Position numbers and translations under genes: made by a program
Notes under the pieces: model-generated
Seen by the model: the letters and a program-made list of their open reading frames with translations, nothing else
Databases searched by the model: none
Told to the model about the DNA's origin: nothing
Shown: positions 23,775 through 36,066 of the stretch, in pieces
Numbering within the stretch: the stretch's first letter is position 1
Layout of the letters: each line of letters starts with the position of its first letter
NCBI GenBank assembly: GCA_963556495.2
Contig: OY747704.1
Coordinates: 34,256,501-34,320,500 of the forward strand
Source: Valencia hispanica
Lineage: Eukaryota > Chordata > Actinopteri > Cyprinodontiformes > Valenciidae
Length of the DNA: 64,000 bases
Reading direction: 5' to 3'

Positions 23775-23994
23775 ATCGAACGCGATTGGTTGTTCAGTGT
23801 CGTCGTCACTCTTTTATGTGCACGCGCCTGTGGATTAATCATAGCTTAAGGATCAAAGCCTGAGTTGACAGAGAAAGTTGATAACCTGCGTCATGGTACC
23901 AATTAAGCCTGATTGCATCGGTTTGGTTTTGTCGATTCAAAACCAATCCTGTAACCCCGAGTTTGTTGAGCCACCTTCATGGTACAGGCCCCTG

Positions 23995-24705
23995 GTCTGT
24001 AGTGTCTCAGTCATCTGCTATGACTCAAGCAATTATTTTCATACAGTGTGTATGGTTGCATGTGTTCAGAAATGTGCGAGTGTAGGTGGCTATTGAAGGA
24101 TTGTAACCATATTTCCAACGTTAATGTTGATGATGCGAAGAATTTTGATATTATAGTGTATGTATGTTTTGAAGAGTGACTGTTAGTTTGTGTGTGTTTA
24201 CAGCTGTATGCGTTTCACTGTCTCCTATGCCTGATTAGCCTCCCATCAACTTAGTCACATATCACCCATCAGTGGCTCCAGGCCTTCTCTTAACTATCTC
24301 ACTGGCCAAACATGCTGCCAGCTGAAACCCTGCACGCAAATAAGCAGGCACACTCAACATCCATTCCCATCTGGACACCCATTAGGTACCTATCACAGCG
24401 TATGATGATTGTCTCTATTGCAAAGCCATTTGGTTAAAAGAGCAACTCTTGATATGCACAAATGACCCTGAATTACAGGGTGAGTTTATTTATCTTTCTG
24501 GTTTTCCTCTCTCTCTGTTATATGTTAAGTCTGTCTCTGTTTCTTTTTAGTAAGTAAGTAAGTTTCTTTTTTGTGCTTACCTAGAGTAAGCACAATCTAA
24601 TAGAAAACCTCTGCTTAAAAAAATTGTGGAAAAAAATTATACTGCAAACAATACAGCAGTTGGTATCAATAGTCCCCAACCCATCTCTTTGCCTTGCATT
24701 TTTAA
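23995..24705. other. No gene recognised
   Basis: Unique-looking AT-rich DNA between the Harbinger and Tc1 elements; no coding or element signal seen. Confidence 0.5.
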
Positions 24706-24912
24706 TATAGTGGCGTGAAAAATAATGTATTGCTACACTTCAATTTTTTTAGGTCAACTTATTTTTATATCAGAAAGAGATAGCCTAAGTAAATACAAAA
24801 TTCAGTTCTATAATTCTAATGTCATTGAAGAGAAAAAAGCTATCTAAACTAACTTGGCCCTATGTGAAAAATGTATTGCCCTTTACATCTAATAACTTGT
24901 TGTATTACCCAT

Positions 24913-25080
24913 GGCATCAACACAGCTGAATCAAATGAATAGCTTGTTACCAGCTCTTTGCCAAAAGTGATGGCATGCTGAAGAGTTAATTCAATCATCT
25001 GATTCAGCTGCTGGAGCAGAGATGCATCTAAAAGGTGCAGGACAGTAGATCTCGAGGACCAGGGTTGAAGAGTACTGAAC
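24913..25080. mobile_element. Partial hAT-type MITE inside Tc1
   Basis: CACAGCTGAATCAAATGAAT, GGTGCAGGACAGTAG and CGAGGACCAGGGTTGAAG match a frequent fish hAT MITE related to the one at 25305. The left terminus is missing. Confidence 0.55.
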
Positions 25081-25304
25081 TAGATGTAGTAGGATGTGCA
25101 CCTCCCAAAAAGTAAATTTTTTGCCTCATCAGTCCACAGACTATTTTCCCAAAAGTGTTGGGATCATCTGCGTATTATTTGGCAAATGTTATACCAAGCG
25201 TTCTATTATTTTGGGTCTGTAGTGGCTTTCAACTTTGAACTCTCCTATAAATGCCATTTTTGCCCTGTTTAATTAAGCTGAGTTAGGTCTCTAGTGCTTT
25301 AGAC

Positions 25305-25526
25305 CAGTGTTTCTTAACCCTGGGCCTCAGTGCCCACTGTCCTTAATGTTTTAGATGCTTCTCTACTCCAACACACCTGATTCAAATGATAGCATTAGCT
25401 CCTGGATGCCGTCAGCTGCTACAGACATTTGTTAATCACACTGTTAATCAGGTCAGGTGAGGCAGAAGGGAAACACCTAAAACATGCAGGAAAGGAGGTT
25501 CTGAGGATCAGGGTCAAGGAACCCTG
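25305..25526. mobile_element. hAT-type MITE with 8-bp target duplication
   Basis: A 222-bp insert beginning CAGTGTTTCTTAACCCTGG and ending AAGGAACCCTG, so its ends are inverted. It is flanked by 8-bp direct repeats CTTTAGAC (25297-25304) and CTTTAGGC (25527-25534), differing at one base. The CAG...CTG termini and 8-bp duplication are diagnostic of hAT mobilisation. It lies inside the Tc1 fragment and is therefore younger than it. Confidence 0.8.
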
Positions 25527-25765
25527 CTTTAGGCTTTGTTCTACATTCTTTTGTTCAGATGGATGAGTCGTTGATGTGCTTTGGAGTAATTTTCCCTGCT
25601 GTTCATTTTTTTCTCTTTTTTGGGGATAACGGCTCTTATTGTAGTTTGCAGGAGTCCTAAAGCCTTAAAAATGGCATTGTACTCTTTTACGGAATGTCAA
25701 TGACTTTTTCATCTGTTCAAAAATTTCTTTAAATCAGGGCCAGCATGACTTTTGGGACTTTGGTT

Positions 25766-27008
<1,243 letters not shown>

Positions 27009-27604
27009 AAGTGAAGAAGGTGGGGGGCAAAGGGAGGAAGCATGACTTCATGGAAAACTCTAAGCCCTTTAGTCCCCCCCTGCTACAGTTGTGACAGCCA
27101 GCTATGCCCTGCTCCTCCTCACCTGTTATCTGTCCATCATGTTATTGTGTTTGCCATGATGTGCAGCCTGCATAATTAGGACCTGAACTCACAATGATCA
27201 CTTAAACATGCATATATTTAATGTTTCTGAAAAATGTTTCTGAATAAAATATAAATATAACTCAGAAGGAACTGTAAACGTAAACTTTACAGTTATTGCA
27301 CATTTGTAAACATAGTTACAGAAAATGAGAAAGTGTGTTTTTTCTATCCTTTTATAAATCAATATTTGGTGTTACTACTTTTTGCCTTCAAACCAGCATC
27401 AATTCTTATAGGTACACTTGCACAAAGTCAGGGAATTTGTAGGATTATAGTCAGGTGTATCATCAACCAATTATACCAAACAGGTGCTAATGATCATCAA
27501 TGTCAAATGTAGGTTGAAACAGTCATTAACTGAAACAGAAACAGCCATGTAGGAGGCTTAAAACTGGGTGAGGAACAGCCAAACTCTACTACCAAGATGA
27601 GGTT

Positions 27605-28887
27605 GTGGCAAGATTGAGCACAGCAACAAGACACAAGGTGGTTATACTGCATCAGAAAGGTTTCTCTCAGACTAGGATTTCAGAGCAGACTGGGGTTTCA
27701 AGATGTGCTGTTCAAGCTCTATTGAAGAAGCACAAAGAATTGGGCAACGTTGAGGATCGTAAATGCAGTGGCTGGCCAAGGAAAGTTAGTCCAGCAGATG
27801 AAAGACACATCAAGCCTATTACCCTTCAAAATGGGAAGATGTCCAAAGGTGGCATCAGCTCAGAAATGTCAGAAACCAGTGGGACCCAGGTAGACCCAGC
27901 TACTGTCCAGAGAAGTCTGGCCAGAAGTGGTCTTCATGGAAAAGTTGCAGCCAGAAAGCCATACCTCTGACGTAGAAACAAGGCCAAGCAACTCAAGTAT
28001 GCATGAAAACCTAGGAACTGGTGGCAGAAAAATGGCACCAGGTACTCTGGAATGGTGAGTCAAATATTGAAATATTTGGCTGTAGCAGAAGGCAGCTTGT
28101 TCGTCAAAGGGGTGTAGAGCGGTACAATAAGGAGTGTCTGCAGGCAACAGTGAAGCATGGTGGAGGTTCCTTGAATGTTTGAGGCTGCATTTCTGCAAAT
28201 GGAGTTGGAGATTTGGTCAGGGTTAATGATGTTCTCCATGCTGAGAAATACAGCATTATACTTATACATTATACTTGTCCATCATGCAATACCATCAGGG
28301 AGGCGTGTGATTCGCCCCAAATTTGTTCTGCAGCAGGACAACAACCCCAAAAATACAGCAAAAGTCAATAAGAACTATCTTGAGTGAAAAGAAGAGCAAG
28401 AAGTCCTGGAAGTGGTGGTATGGCACCTACAGAGCCCTTATTAAAAGACTAAAAACCCATCTGTTTAGAATTGCCTTTGAGTAAATGCTTGATGTCATAT
28501 GTATGAAATGTGTTCATGCTCTCTTGCTTTTTTTTATTTTTCTCTTGCTTTATTGTGTATCATGTGTAATGTGTGTTTCTTTTATGTGTTTCTTTTAAAT
28601 CACCAAATAATGTAAAGCACCTTGAATTACCCTGCTGTTGAAAGTGTGCTATACAAATAAAATTGCCTTGCCTTGCCTTGCCTTATTTCAACATCATCGA
28701 GTGTGACTGGGATTACATGAAGAGACAGAAGGATGTGAGGAAGCCTAAATCCACAGATGATCTGTGGTTACTTCTCCAAGATGTTTGGAACAACCTACCA
28801 GCTGAGTTCCTTCAAAAACTGTGTGCCAATGTACCTAGAATAATTGCTACTGTTTTGAAGGCAAAGGGTGGTCACACCAAATTTTGA
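27605..28887 (+). pseudogene. Tc1-like transposase, inactivated
   Basis: The N-terminal frame (27605-27970) starts at GTG where family members have ATG, and contains the paired-like helix-turn-helix (KVVILHQKGFSQTRISEQTG, SRCAVQALLKKHKEL). Later blocks include KFVLQQDNNPKNTA (second catalytic Asp present) and, beyond the LINE insertion, FNIIECDWDYMKRQKDVRK with the final Glu and the C-terminal end KAKGGHTKF. The expected first catalytic Asp (in a TDES-like motif) reads NGES at 28051-28062. Several frameshifts and the insertion add to the loss, so it is non-functional. Confidence 0.85.
28440..28684 (+). mobile_element. LINE 3' end (L2-like) nested in Tc1
   Basis: The block AATGTAAAGCACCTTGAATT, CTGTTGAAAGTGTGCTATAC and AAATAAAATTGCC followed by GCCTT repeats is a 3' end of a fish LINE. 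The same family ends at 40447 in this window. It is 5' truncated; no clear target duplication is seen. Confidence 0.75.
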
Positions 28888-29016
28888 TTTGATTTAGATT
28901 TTTTCTTTTGTTCATTCAGTGGATTTTGTTGATTGATGAAAATAAATGATTAACACTTCCATTTTAAAATGTATACAGCATTTACAGCACCTGCCCAAAA
29001 CTTTTGCACAATACTG

Positions 29017-30696
29017 TATACATCAATCAACTGACCGGAAATTGGAATTGGCTAATTTTTCCTTGATCAGCTTTTATTTAATTATCCTTTGTGATTGACA
29101 CAATATTACTGAATTGAAATGATCTGTGATTGGTAGAACAGATGTTGAAAACACTTTATGCTGAAAACTCTCTTTTTTGCTCATTAAATGCAACAAAGTA
29201 AGAACTCCCACTATTTTCATTGGATTCAAATCTGCTACCTCTATTGAAGAACTTGCAGCATTTTTCAGTTTTAACCTCTTTAAGGCCATTAAGCAGTCGC
29301 GAAGTTCACTTTTGCCTCAGACTGGCTGTGTACACACATATACACACAATCACGCACATGCACGTACACACACACGCACGCACACTACTTCCTCAGCTCC
29401 AGCTGCATCTTTAGAAGTCAGTGCCAGACTGGTAATCTGACTGGGCTAGAAGTTACCTGATCTGTATCCATTACTGGATATAATACTCTTCAGTCTCAAA
29501 CTCTCCACACTTCCACTAACTGAACATATTAGAGGTCATCTGAATAAAAACATCCCTTCAATGTTTATATCAACTCTCGACTTTCTATTGGAAACATGGT
29601 GCATTAGCCCCATTTATCAAAGTTAATGCTTTCTCCTTCAGATGTCATACTCAACTTTGACCAATACAAATGCCCTATAGACCCTGTTTTGGTAATGTAA
29701 TCCAGTGGCAAACTACTGTATGTGATAAAGAAGGGTCTAAGGTGTGAATTTACTGTAGTACACCTTCTATACATTTCCTATAACTGACCGAATCACTTTA
29801 CCTCTTGGCTCTAAAGCCTGTACATTAGTGGTTCTAATAGATATCAGTTTCCACCAAGTGAACAAATCATCCTGGCAAAAAAAACAAACAACAACAACAA
29901 CTTTTAGACTGAGTAGTAAGTAAGAACAAGAAAATGTTGTACAATGACTCAGCTTTCAGGCACAGTGCCTTCTAAAAAGTTTTTATAAAATAAAATTCCT
30001 TAACAAAAATGTTGAGGTCAGCTTTCTACAAGGACAATAACTTCTTCCTTTAGTGTTGAAAAAGACTAAACTGAATACTTTTGAATCCCACACACAATTA
30101 CAATAGGCTGAACTTTTTCTTAATTCTCAGAGGAAAAGAAAAAGTACTGATATAAATTCAGCAACATCAGTAGCCTAGTACAGAACAAAAGAAGCTAATG
30201 AGAGTTTTATTCCTTTAAAACTGAGTATTTATCCCTGTAAGCAACAGTCTTATTAGAGAGTAGTGACAAAAGCAAAGCAACTGGCAGCAGCTTTGACTGT
30301 GAAAACTGATACAGTAGTGCTTATTCCCACCAAGGACAATGAAATGTCAGCTTCATGCTCCCTCTTCACTTCCCAGAACTCACATTGAGGGCTACAGCTC
30401 GGTGTAGATAAAAACAAAATGTGTGCATGTGTGTAATTTAAAAAGTGTGTGGAGTCAGTGTGCTCCCTACTCTCCTGGTAAACTAATGAATACAATGTCC
30501 TTTACTTGTTTGCTCCAGAGACAATGACAAAAATGCCAAAGAGCAAACTGTACTCCTCTGAAAGACACAACAGATGAGCTGTCAGCAACTGACTCTAGAC
30601 CTCAAATCAGTTCATAAGGAATCTGTGAGTTGTTTCATAGTGAGAGAGTGGGAAGACAGTTAAAATATAGAAGTGAAAATAAAGCAACTGCTTCAG
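29017..30696. other. No gene recognised
   Basis: AT-rich sequence with a CA/CG-alternating stretch at about 29330-29385. No coding or element evidence. Confidence 0.5.
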
Positions 30697-30800
<104 letters not shown>

Positions 30801-33791
30801 CAACAAATATTTGCCTGTTCGGTCTGAGCAGAATGTGTTGTCAGAACAATCCATCATCTGTGTGTCAACCACTGAAAGATCCTGTTTCCAGACCAGTCAG
30901 TCATCTACTGTATGTTGTTTCAACAAATAAGCAGGACTAGTGTAAGTCTAAACAAAATGGCTTTAAAGTAAGCACAAACAGGTGACCTAACAAATATGAT
31001 AATGTTTTGATGTCAAGCCAGAAAAGTTTAATGTTCCTATCTAAAGCTTCACGGTCTCTAGACATGACTAAAACTGTTTTTTGTGGGGAGATGGAAATAG
31101 ATGGAAAGCTGGCTGGTGATTCTAAGGCAAAAACACACCTGAGTCGGTGCAGTGCAGTGTGTCCCACACACCATTTATTGAGATAAGCCTAAGAGAGTTC
31201 TTGTGGATCTCATATCCTAAAAATTGTTTGTTTTGAAGCTAACGGTCTGTATTAAAGACTCAAGAAACATTTGGCATATTTCACAGCATCTCACTACACT
31301 TCATGAAAAGTACCAAACAGAAACCTTCATCAAAACCTGTGATGTTACCTCGCCATAATTTGGGCACCTTTCCCAGTAACAGTGAAAAATAGGAGATTGT
31401 AATTTACAAGTTCGGGACAGGTAAGACAAATTAAGGTCTATGAAGGGTCAATTTTAGTAACTTTGACACTACAAATGCTGTATCCAAACCAAGTGGACAC
31501 ACATTTGCTGAAAGCGTAAAAGGTTGCTAGGATTGTTAAAGGGTATTTTATTCTAGAGACTAATAATATGTTTGGCATGTCACACATATTAAAGTAAAGT
31601 ACTGTGTTTTTAACCTGTGGCTACATAAAAATTAAATGTGCAAGTTTTATGTTTTAAAAAAATGAAGCTGAAGTAATTATTTGGTTCTGTGTTGGTGGTC
31701 TAATACAAAATTAGTGATCTTTTTATCTAATGCTTTTCAGACAAAAGCATTGGTGTATTGATCATCCATTAGGTTTTATGAGGCATTCTAACCAATAAAC
31801 AACGGATTTGGGCAGAAAACCTGAGAAAGCAAGATTTAGTGATGTTTGTAGAATTCTGAAGAAACTGAATTAAAGCCTAATGAAACCTTGAAAATGTTTT
31901 GAAACATTCTGAGCATTTTGTCCAAATCTACACTTATCAAGGACCAATCCTTGTCACTCCAAAAAAGTAAGGTTATACATGGTATCACAGAACCTGAAAC
32001 CAAACCCATGCCACAAGTATTTTAATAAGAACTGAGAAACAGAAATGCAACAATTATTTTATTGTTTCTATTTTCTCCATTTAATATAAATTCTAATGTA
32101 AGATTGAACATGTGTTTTTTTTTACCCCTGGCAGCTGTTCTGTGACGTTTCAGACAGATTGATCACTGTAGGTATGAAAATCATTCAAATTATCTGTAAG
32201 TTTGTGTAAGTTCGGAGATCTCCATGAGATTCCTAACAACTACTGATCCAAGAGTTGGTTATTGTAGCATCCAGAAAAATGACTCTGGGGGATGGGTTTT
32301 GACTACAGAGGAAAACCCGCAAGTGACAATGACAGGAAAGACAGACAACAGAGAGAGATGGCATGAGCAGAGGACAATCTCAGCACATAGGAGTATAAAA
32401 TATGAGCCTCTGCTGGCATAAAATAAGTGCTCCTGATTGAAATAAACTTCAATTTCTTTAAATAGAATATTAATGAAATAAACGCAATGAAAGAGGTCGA
32501 GATATGTTTGGATTATTTTACAGTAAAGCTTTGTACTATGTAACCATGTAAAAAGAGAATGTTTTTATATCCCTCAAAGTATTGGTTGGAAATAAAGCAA
32601 TCAAGTCATTCTTCCTATTGTGGACCTGCTTTTTGTATGTTTCCAATGTTCTTTGCTGATTATGTTTGGCATGAGCACTAACACTTTGGGGTGTGGAGGC
32701 CTCTTTGCCATCACCCTAATCTTCACAGATTCTCAATCAGATCCAAGTTGGGAGTCTAACTAGGCCACTGCAAATCTTTAATAATACTTTTTTTCAGAAG
32801 AGAAATGCTAGTAAAATTAAAGATTACTTTAAACCTAATTTTGGGGATAACTAAGTTTGTATTTAACAACTTAGAAATTAATCAAAACATTCTAATAACC
32901 TATTAAATCATACAAAAAAACTCAAAGTTGTAAAGGCAAAAAGCCAAGTTTTCCTAAATGCATGATAATACAACAAATCATGAAGATAAACAAGACACAC
33001 TTTCTTTACAACATCTTAAACATCCCACTGCCAATACCAAACATGGACACAATGCAGCTGATGCTGGTAAATGTAACAACTGTCAGTCCGTGATGGAGCA
33101 TTTGTCTGCCTACTTGGAAGAGTATTGTGTTTTGTTTGTTCTTTATTCTGGAAGCAAAGGTACATGATTTAATTTTCTTTCTGCAAAAGAACAGGGACAA
33201 TAAAAGCCTAAAATAAGTTTCAAAATCTATGTAAATTAATGTTCTTAAAACTATCATATATATATATATATGTTTTTTTTGTTGTTGTTGTTTTTTTACC
33301 TGTGTAGCTATTTATAGAAAGATACCTGATAGATTTTATTTTAAAAAGACAGCAGAAATAGTTTTTCAGCATTTTGCACCCTTTTATTTTAGTTATGTAT
33401 TTCTGTTAAGACTTGCTTTGAACTAATGTTGATTAAATGACCAACTAGGAGCAGATATAAATACTATGTCAAAAAATAATGATTACAAAAAGAATACAAT
33501 GTTTTGTGTCCTGTATAATCAGTAAAAAATATGCCACATTTTCAAGACATTTGATCAAGCTCAATATCATCCCAGGTCATTTGCAGGATACAAACACCAC
33601 ATACCAAAGTGTGCCTATTAAAGTCACAATTCATCGAAAGAAAATACTAAAACTCAGTTCACACATTCAAGCAACAACACATAGCAGTGTAAAAGAGCCC
33701 ATCTAATGAGCTGCAGCAGCATGACAGCAAAGGTAAAATCTGCCAAAGTGTTGAGAGCAGCAGTTAGTGGAGAAAGTTTACTGTAACTCAC
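30801..33791. other. No gene recognised; intron if the exon at 33792 is real
   Basis: AT-rich, without recognised element ends. Short TA and GTT runs lie at 33255-33297. On the minus strand it follows the candidate splice donor. Confidence 0.45.
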
Positions 33792-33897
33792 CGCTGGCGT
33801 GTTGTTGGAGGGAAAACAGTCCAAGCAATAACAGAGGACTCCGGCTCCAGAGACAGAGAGAGAGGCAGCCCCTCGGCTGTTCTCCCTGTCCTGGCAT
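33792..33897 (-). CDS. Candidate first coding exon with signal peptide
   Basis: On the minus strand an ATG at 33897 in a good context (ACCATGC) opens 35 codons, starting MPGQGEQPRGCLSLCLW. A leucine-rich hydrophobic core (SPLLLLGLFSL) follows and then QQHAS, a plausible signal-peptidase region. The exon ends at 33792 just before GTGAGT, a strong 5' splice site, leaving a phase-1 junction as is usual for exons encoding signal peptides. The product would be a secreted or membrane protein; the gene cannot be named from this exon. No following exon is recognised in the window, which would imply an intron of more than 30 kb. The frame could also be chance. Confidence 0.5.
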
Positions 33898-34205
33898 GGT
33901 ACAAGTCTCCCTCTTGTGCTCCTCACTTTTCCTTTGCGCTCTGATCTTCAGCTCTCTCCACACGCCAGGCTCTGCGGCTCACAACCACTGGCTCCCCCTC
34001 TGAGTGAGTGTGTGTAGTATGTGTCAGAGAGGGAGGGAGAGCAGGACGTGGGGGGAGTATCAGGCACGCAAGCCACTGCGTGAGTGTGTGGGTCCGTTGC
34101 AACGTGAGAAACCACACACCACACAAACCACACCAGCATCGGCAGCAGCCGTTGGTGCTGATTGTCCTCCAACCTGGTCTGACAGTAGCAGTGAGGCCAG
34201 CTGAG
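33898..34205 (-). promoter_or_regulatory. Putative 5' UTR and promoter-proximal region
   Basis: GC-richer than its surroundings, with scattered CpGs, and directly upstream of the candidate start codon. Several short upstream frames occur. No convincing TATA box is visible; the region would fit a TATA-less promoter, but this is inference from composition and position. Confidence 0.35.
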
Positions 34206-34241
34206 AGAGAAGGAAACAGGGAGAGAGAGGCACAAATTGGT

Positions 34242-34324
34242 GGGGGGGGGGGGGGGGGGTAACTTTACTCTCCTTGTGGGGAGGGCTGACCTGCTCTCAC
34301 ACACACACGCACACACACGCATAC
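34242..34324. repeat. G homopolymer followed by CA microsatellite
   Basis: An 18-base run of G at about 34242-34259, then a CACACACG-type tract at about 34298-34324. Length at the homopolymer may be uncertain in the assembly. Confidence 0.9.
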
Positions 34325-34879
34325 ACAAACATATTCACCCACACAGGGATGGAAAGAAAACAGGGGCAGGGAGCAGACATGAGCAAGATGGGGTTTAGAA
34401 AAAAAAGTTAGGAGGAGGACACTGAAAACAAGCATTGGGATCTGACAGATTCTGAGGCTTTAACTGTTTGCAGATTCTGCTTCAACCTTGAAATAATGTC
34501 TGCCTGCACTGTGTTGGTAAAAAAAATAAAACTATAATCAATTACACAGAGCTTTTGAGCAGGGACAAGCTGTGAATAATGACTTTATTGTAAACAGGGG
34601 GCTCATAACCCAGGCTACTGGTCATTTTGCTTCCTTACTGCAAATGTTATACTTTTGTTGTTTTGGTCTTTTTATATCCGACTTCATGATTATATTTTTT
34701 ATAACCTACTCAGTCTTGTGAAACTAAATATGGTTATACATTTCTCCTGAATATAATATCTTTGAGCAGGAGGTTTGATCGTGCATCATGATCTGCTATA
34801 TTTCATAGGTGTCAAGTACAAGAGGGGATCAGAATCATTGTCAATGGAAATAGGTTGAAACAGAAAGTCTTTTAAAATA
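34325..34879. other. No gene recognised
   Basis: AT-rich sequence; nothing recognised. Confidence 0.5.
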
Positions 34880-35260
34880 TACAATTCAATTCGGTTCAGA
34901 AAAAAACAATCAGAAATTACTTCATTAATCACAGAGGGAAATTAAATATTGCATTAACTTTTAATATTTAATTTTCTGTACAGAGTCATTATAGATTCTG
35001 TGGGCAGAAAATATTTTACATAGTCTGTACTACAGTAGATCTGAAGAAATCTCTGACTGAAGATATTCTGTGTCTTGTGAAGAGGACATAAAATGAAGGA
35101 CATAATGGAGCATCCTCTTCACAATACAATGTAGTCCCCAGACCAGATTGAGGCTTCTTTATCAATTTGTTGAGCTTTTTCAAGTCTCTCCATGATGAAA
35201 ATAGTGTTTGACATAATTCTGTTTCTCCTGAAATGTACATCATCTCTCTTGTTTTGTTCT
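34880..35260 (-). mobile_element. LINE 3' end with C-terminal coding remnant
   Basis: Read on the minus strand, the end contains TTTCCCTCTGTGATTAATGA before a run close to TTCTGATTG, a familiar fish LINE terminus. Upstream coding debris includes KLNKLIKK, like the C-terminal region of jockey-related reverse transcriptases. It is 5' truncated and frame-broken. The exact family (possibly Rex1-like) is not certain. Confidence 0.5.
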
Positions 35261-36062
35261 GTTTAAGATCAGATTGTTGTTCCAACACAAAGCCACAAAG
35301 CAGTCTACCTGGACTCGGCAGCTGGTCCACCTCCAATACACCAGATATCTGCAGCATCCTCCTAGTATTTCTGCAGATAACTACTTGACTATTCAACCAT
35401 ACCCCTTTTTGGCTCTGATCTATAACAATACTACATTCTCTTGTAAGTGTTGTGCTAAAGATGATGACCTTTAGCTGTAATCAGAGAACAGTCCATTTCG
35501 GACATATGCAAAACAATATTTAAATCAAACTGTGCTAAAGGTTGTATAACTGATAACACTTTAGATTAAGCTCCCATAACCAGTAAGAAATCTTTCTTAT
35601 TCTTTTCACAAAGAGCAAAGTTTTACTTTTGAACTTTCAACATTTGTAATTTAGAAATAAGACCCCTGTCAAGAACACCTCTTCTCACAGGCGTGTTCTA
35701 TTAAAGGAGCTGTTAGAGATTACATCACCCAGGCCTGAGGCTTTTATACTAATAAATAAATGGGCTGAGACACTCTAATAGACAATTTCCTTTCCAGAGC
35801 TATCCTCTTGCCTTTAAGGCATTTACTGCTGACAAAACTCTGTGTATGTGCGTGCATGTTTATGCTTTGAACACTTTCCTTTCAGCATAAAAAATGCATC
35901 AAAGATCTGAACCATCACTATATGAGTTGGTTTCAATGCAAACTACACTTTTAAATATGTGCTTATAGTTTATTTTTATTCTTCTTCACACTTTGTTCAT
36001 GTTCCTTAGTGAAGACATAGAATGGAGATAAGGTTGATTAGCTCTTTGAAGAGAGAAAGAAA
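35261..36062. other. No gene recognised
   Basis: Unique-looking AT-rich sequence, no coding evidence. Confidence 0.45.
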
Positions 36063-36066
36063 TTAA

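Larger units (their letters stand above)
22685..23991. mobile_element. PIF-Harbinger transposon, internally deleted
   Basis: A 1307-bp element with inverted termini GGGCCTGTACCATGAAG at both ends and a 3-bp target duplication CTG at 22682-22684 and 23992-23994. Three-base duplications are the rule for PIF-Harbinger. It carries both genes expected of the superfamily in convergent orientation: a transposase N-terminus on the plus strand (22951-23199) and a Myb/SANT-like gene on the minus strand (23774-23190). The two frames run into each other near 23195, indicating a deletion that removed the catalytic part of the transposase and the 3' end of the Myb-like gene. Confidence 0.9.
24708..25765 (-). 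mobile_element. Degraded Tc1-like transposon with nested MITEs
   Basis: Opposite-strand Tc1 family sequence recognisable from several blocks: AGTGGCGTGAAAAATAATG at the left end, TTGGCCCTATGTGAAAAATG, CTCATCAGTCCACAGACTAT with TTTTCCCAAAAGTGTTGGG, and GATGGATGAGTCGTTGATG. The order corresponds to transposase coding read on the minus strand. Large parts are deleted and two hAT-type MITE copies interrupt it (24913-25080 and 25305-25526). No right terminus is visible. It cannot encode a protein. Confidence 0.7.
27290..29016 (+). mobile_element. Tc1-like transposon with LINE insertion
   Basis: Right terminus ends ACTTTTGCACAATACTG at 29016 before TATA; a decayed left terminus CAGTTATTGCACATTTG begins at 27290 after TA at 27288-27289. 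The inner sequence GTATCATCAACCAATTATAC and a nearly continuous Tc1 transposase gene follow. A LINE 3' end (28440-28684) is inserted in the transposase gene, with Tc1 sequence resuming at 28686. Total length without the insert is about 1.5 kb, normal for Tc1-like elements of fish. Confidence 0.85.

Noticed and set aside
33948..34328. 126-codon minus-strand frame over the candidate 5' UTR
   Set aside because: Runs through CA and G microsatellites, giving low-complexity peptide; a composition artefact.
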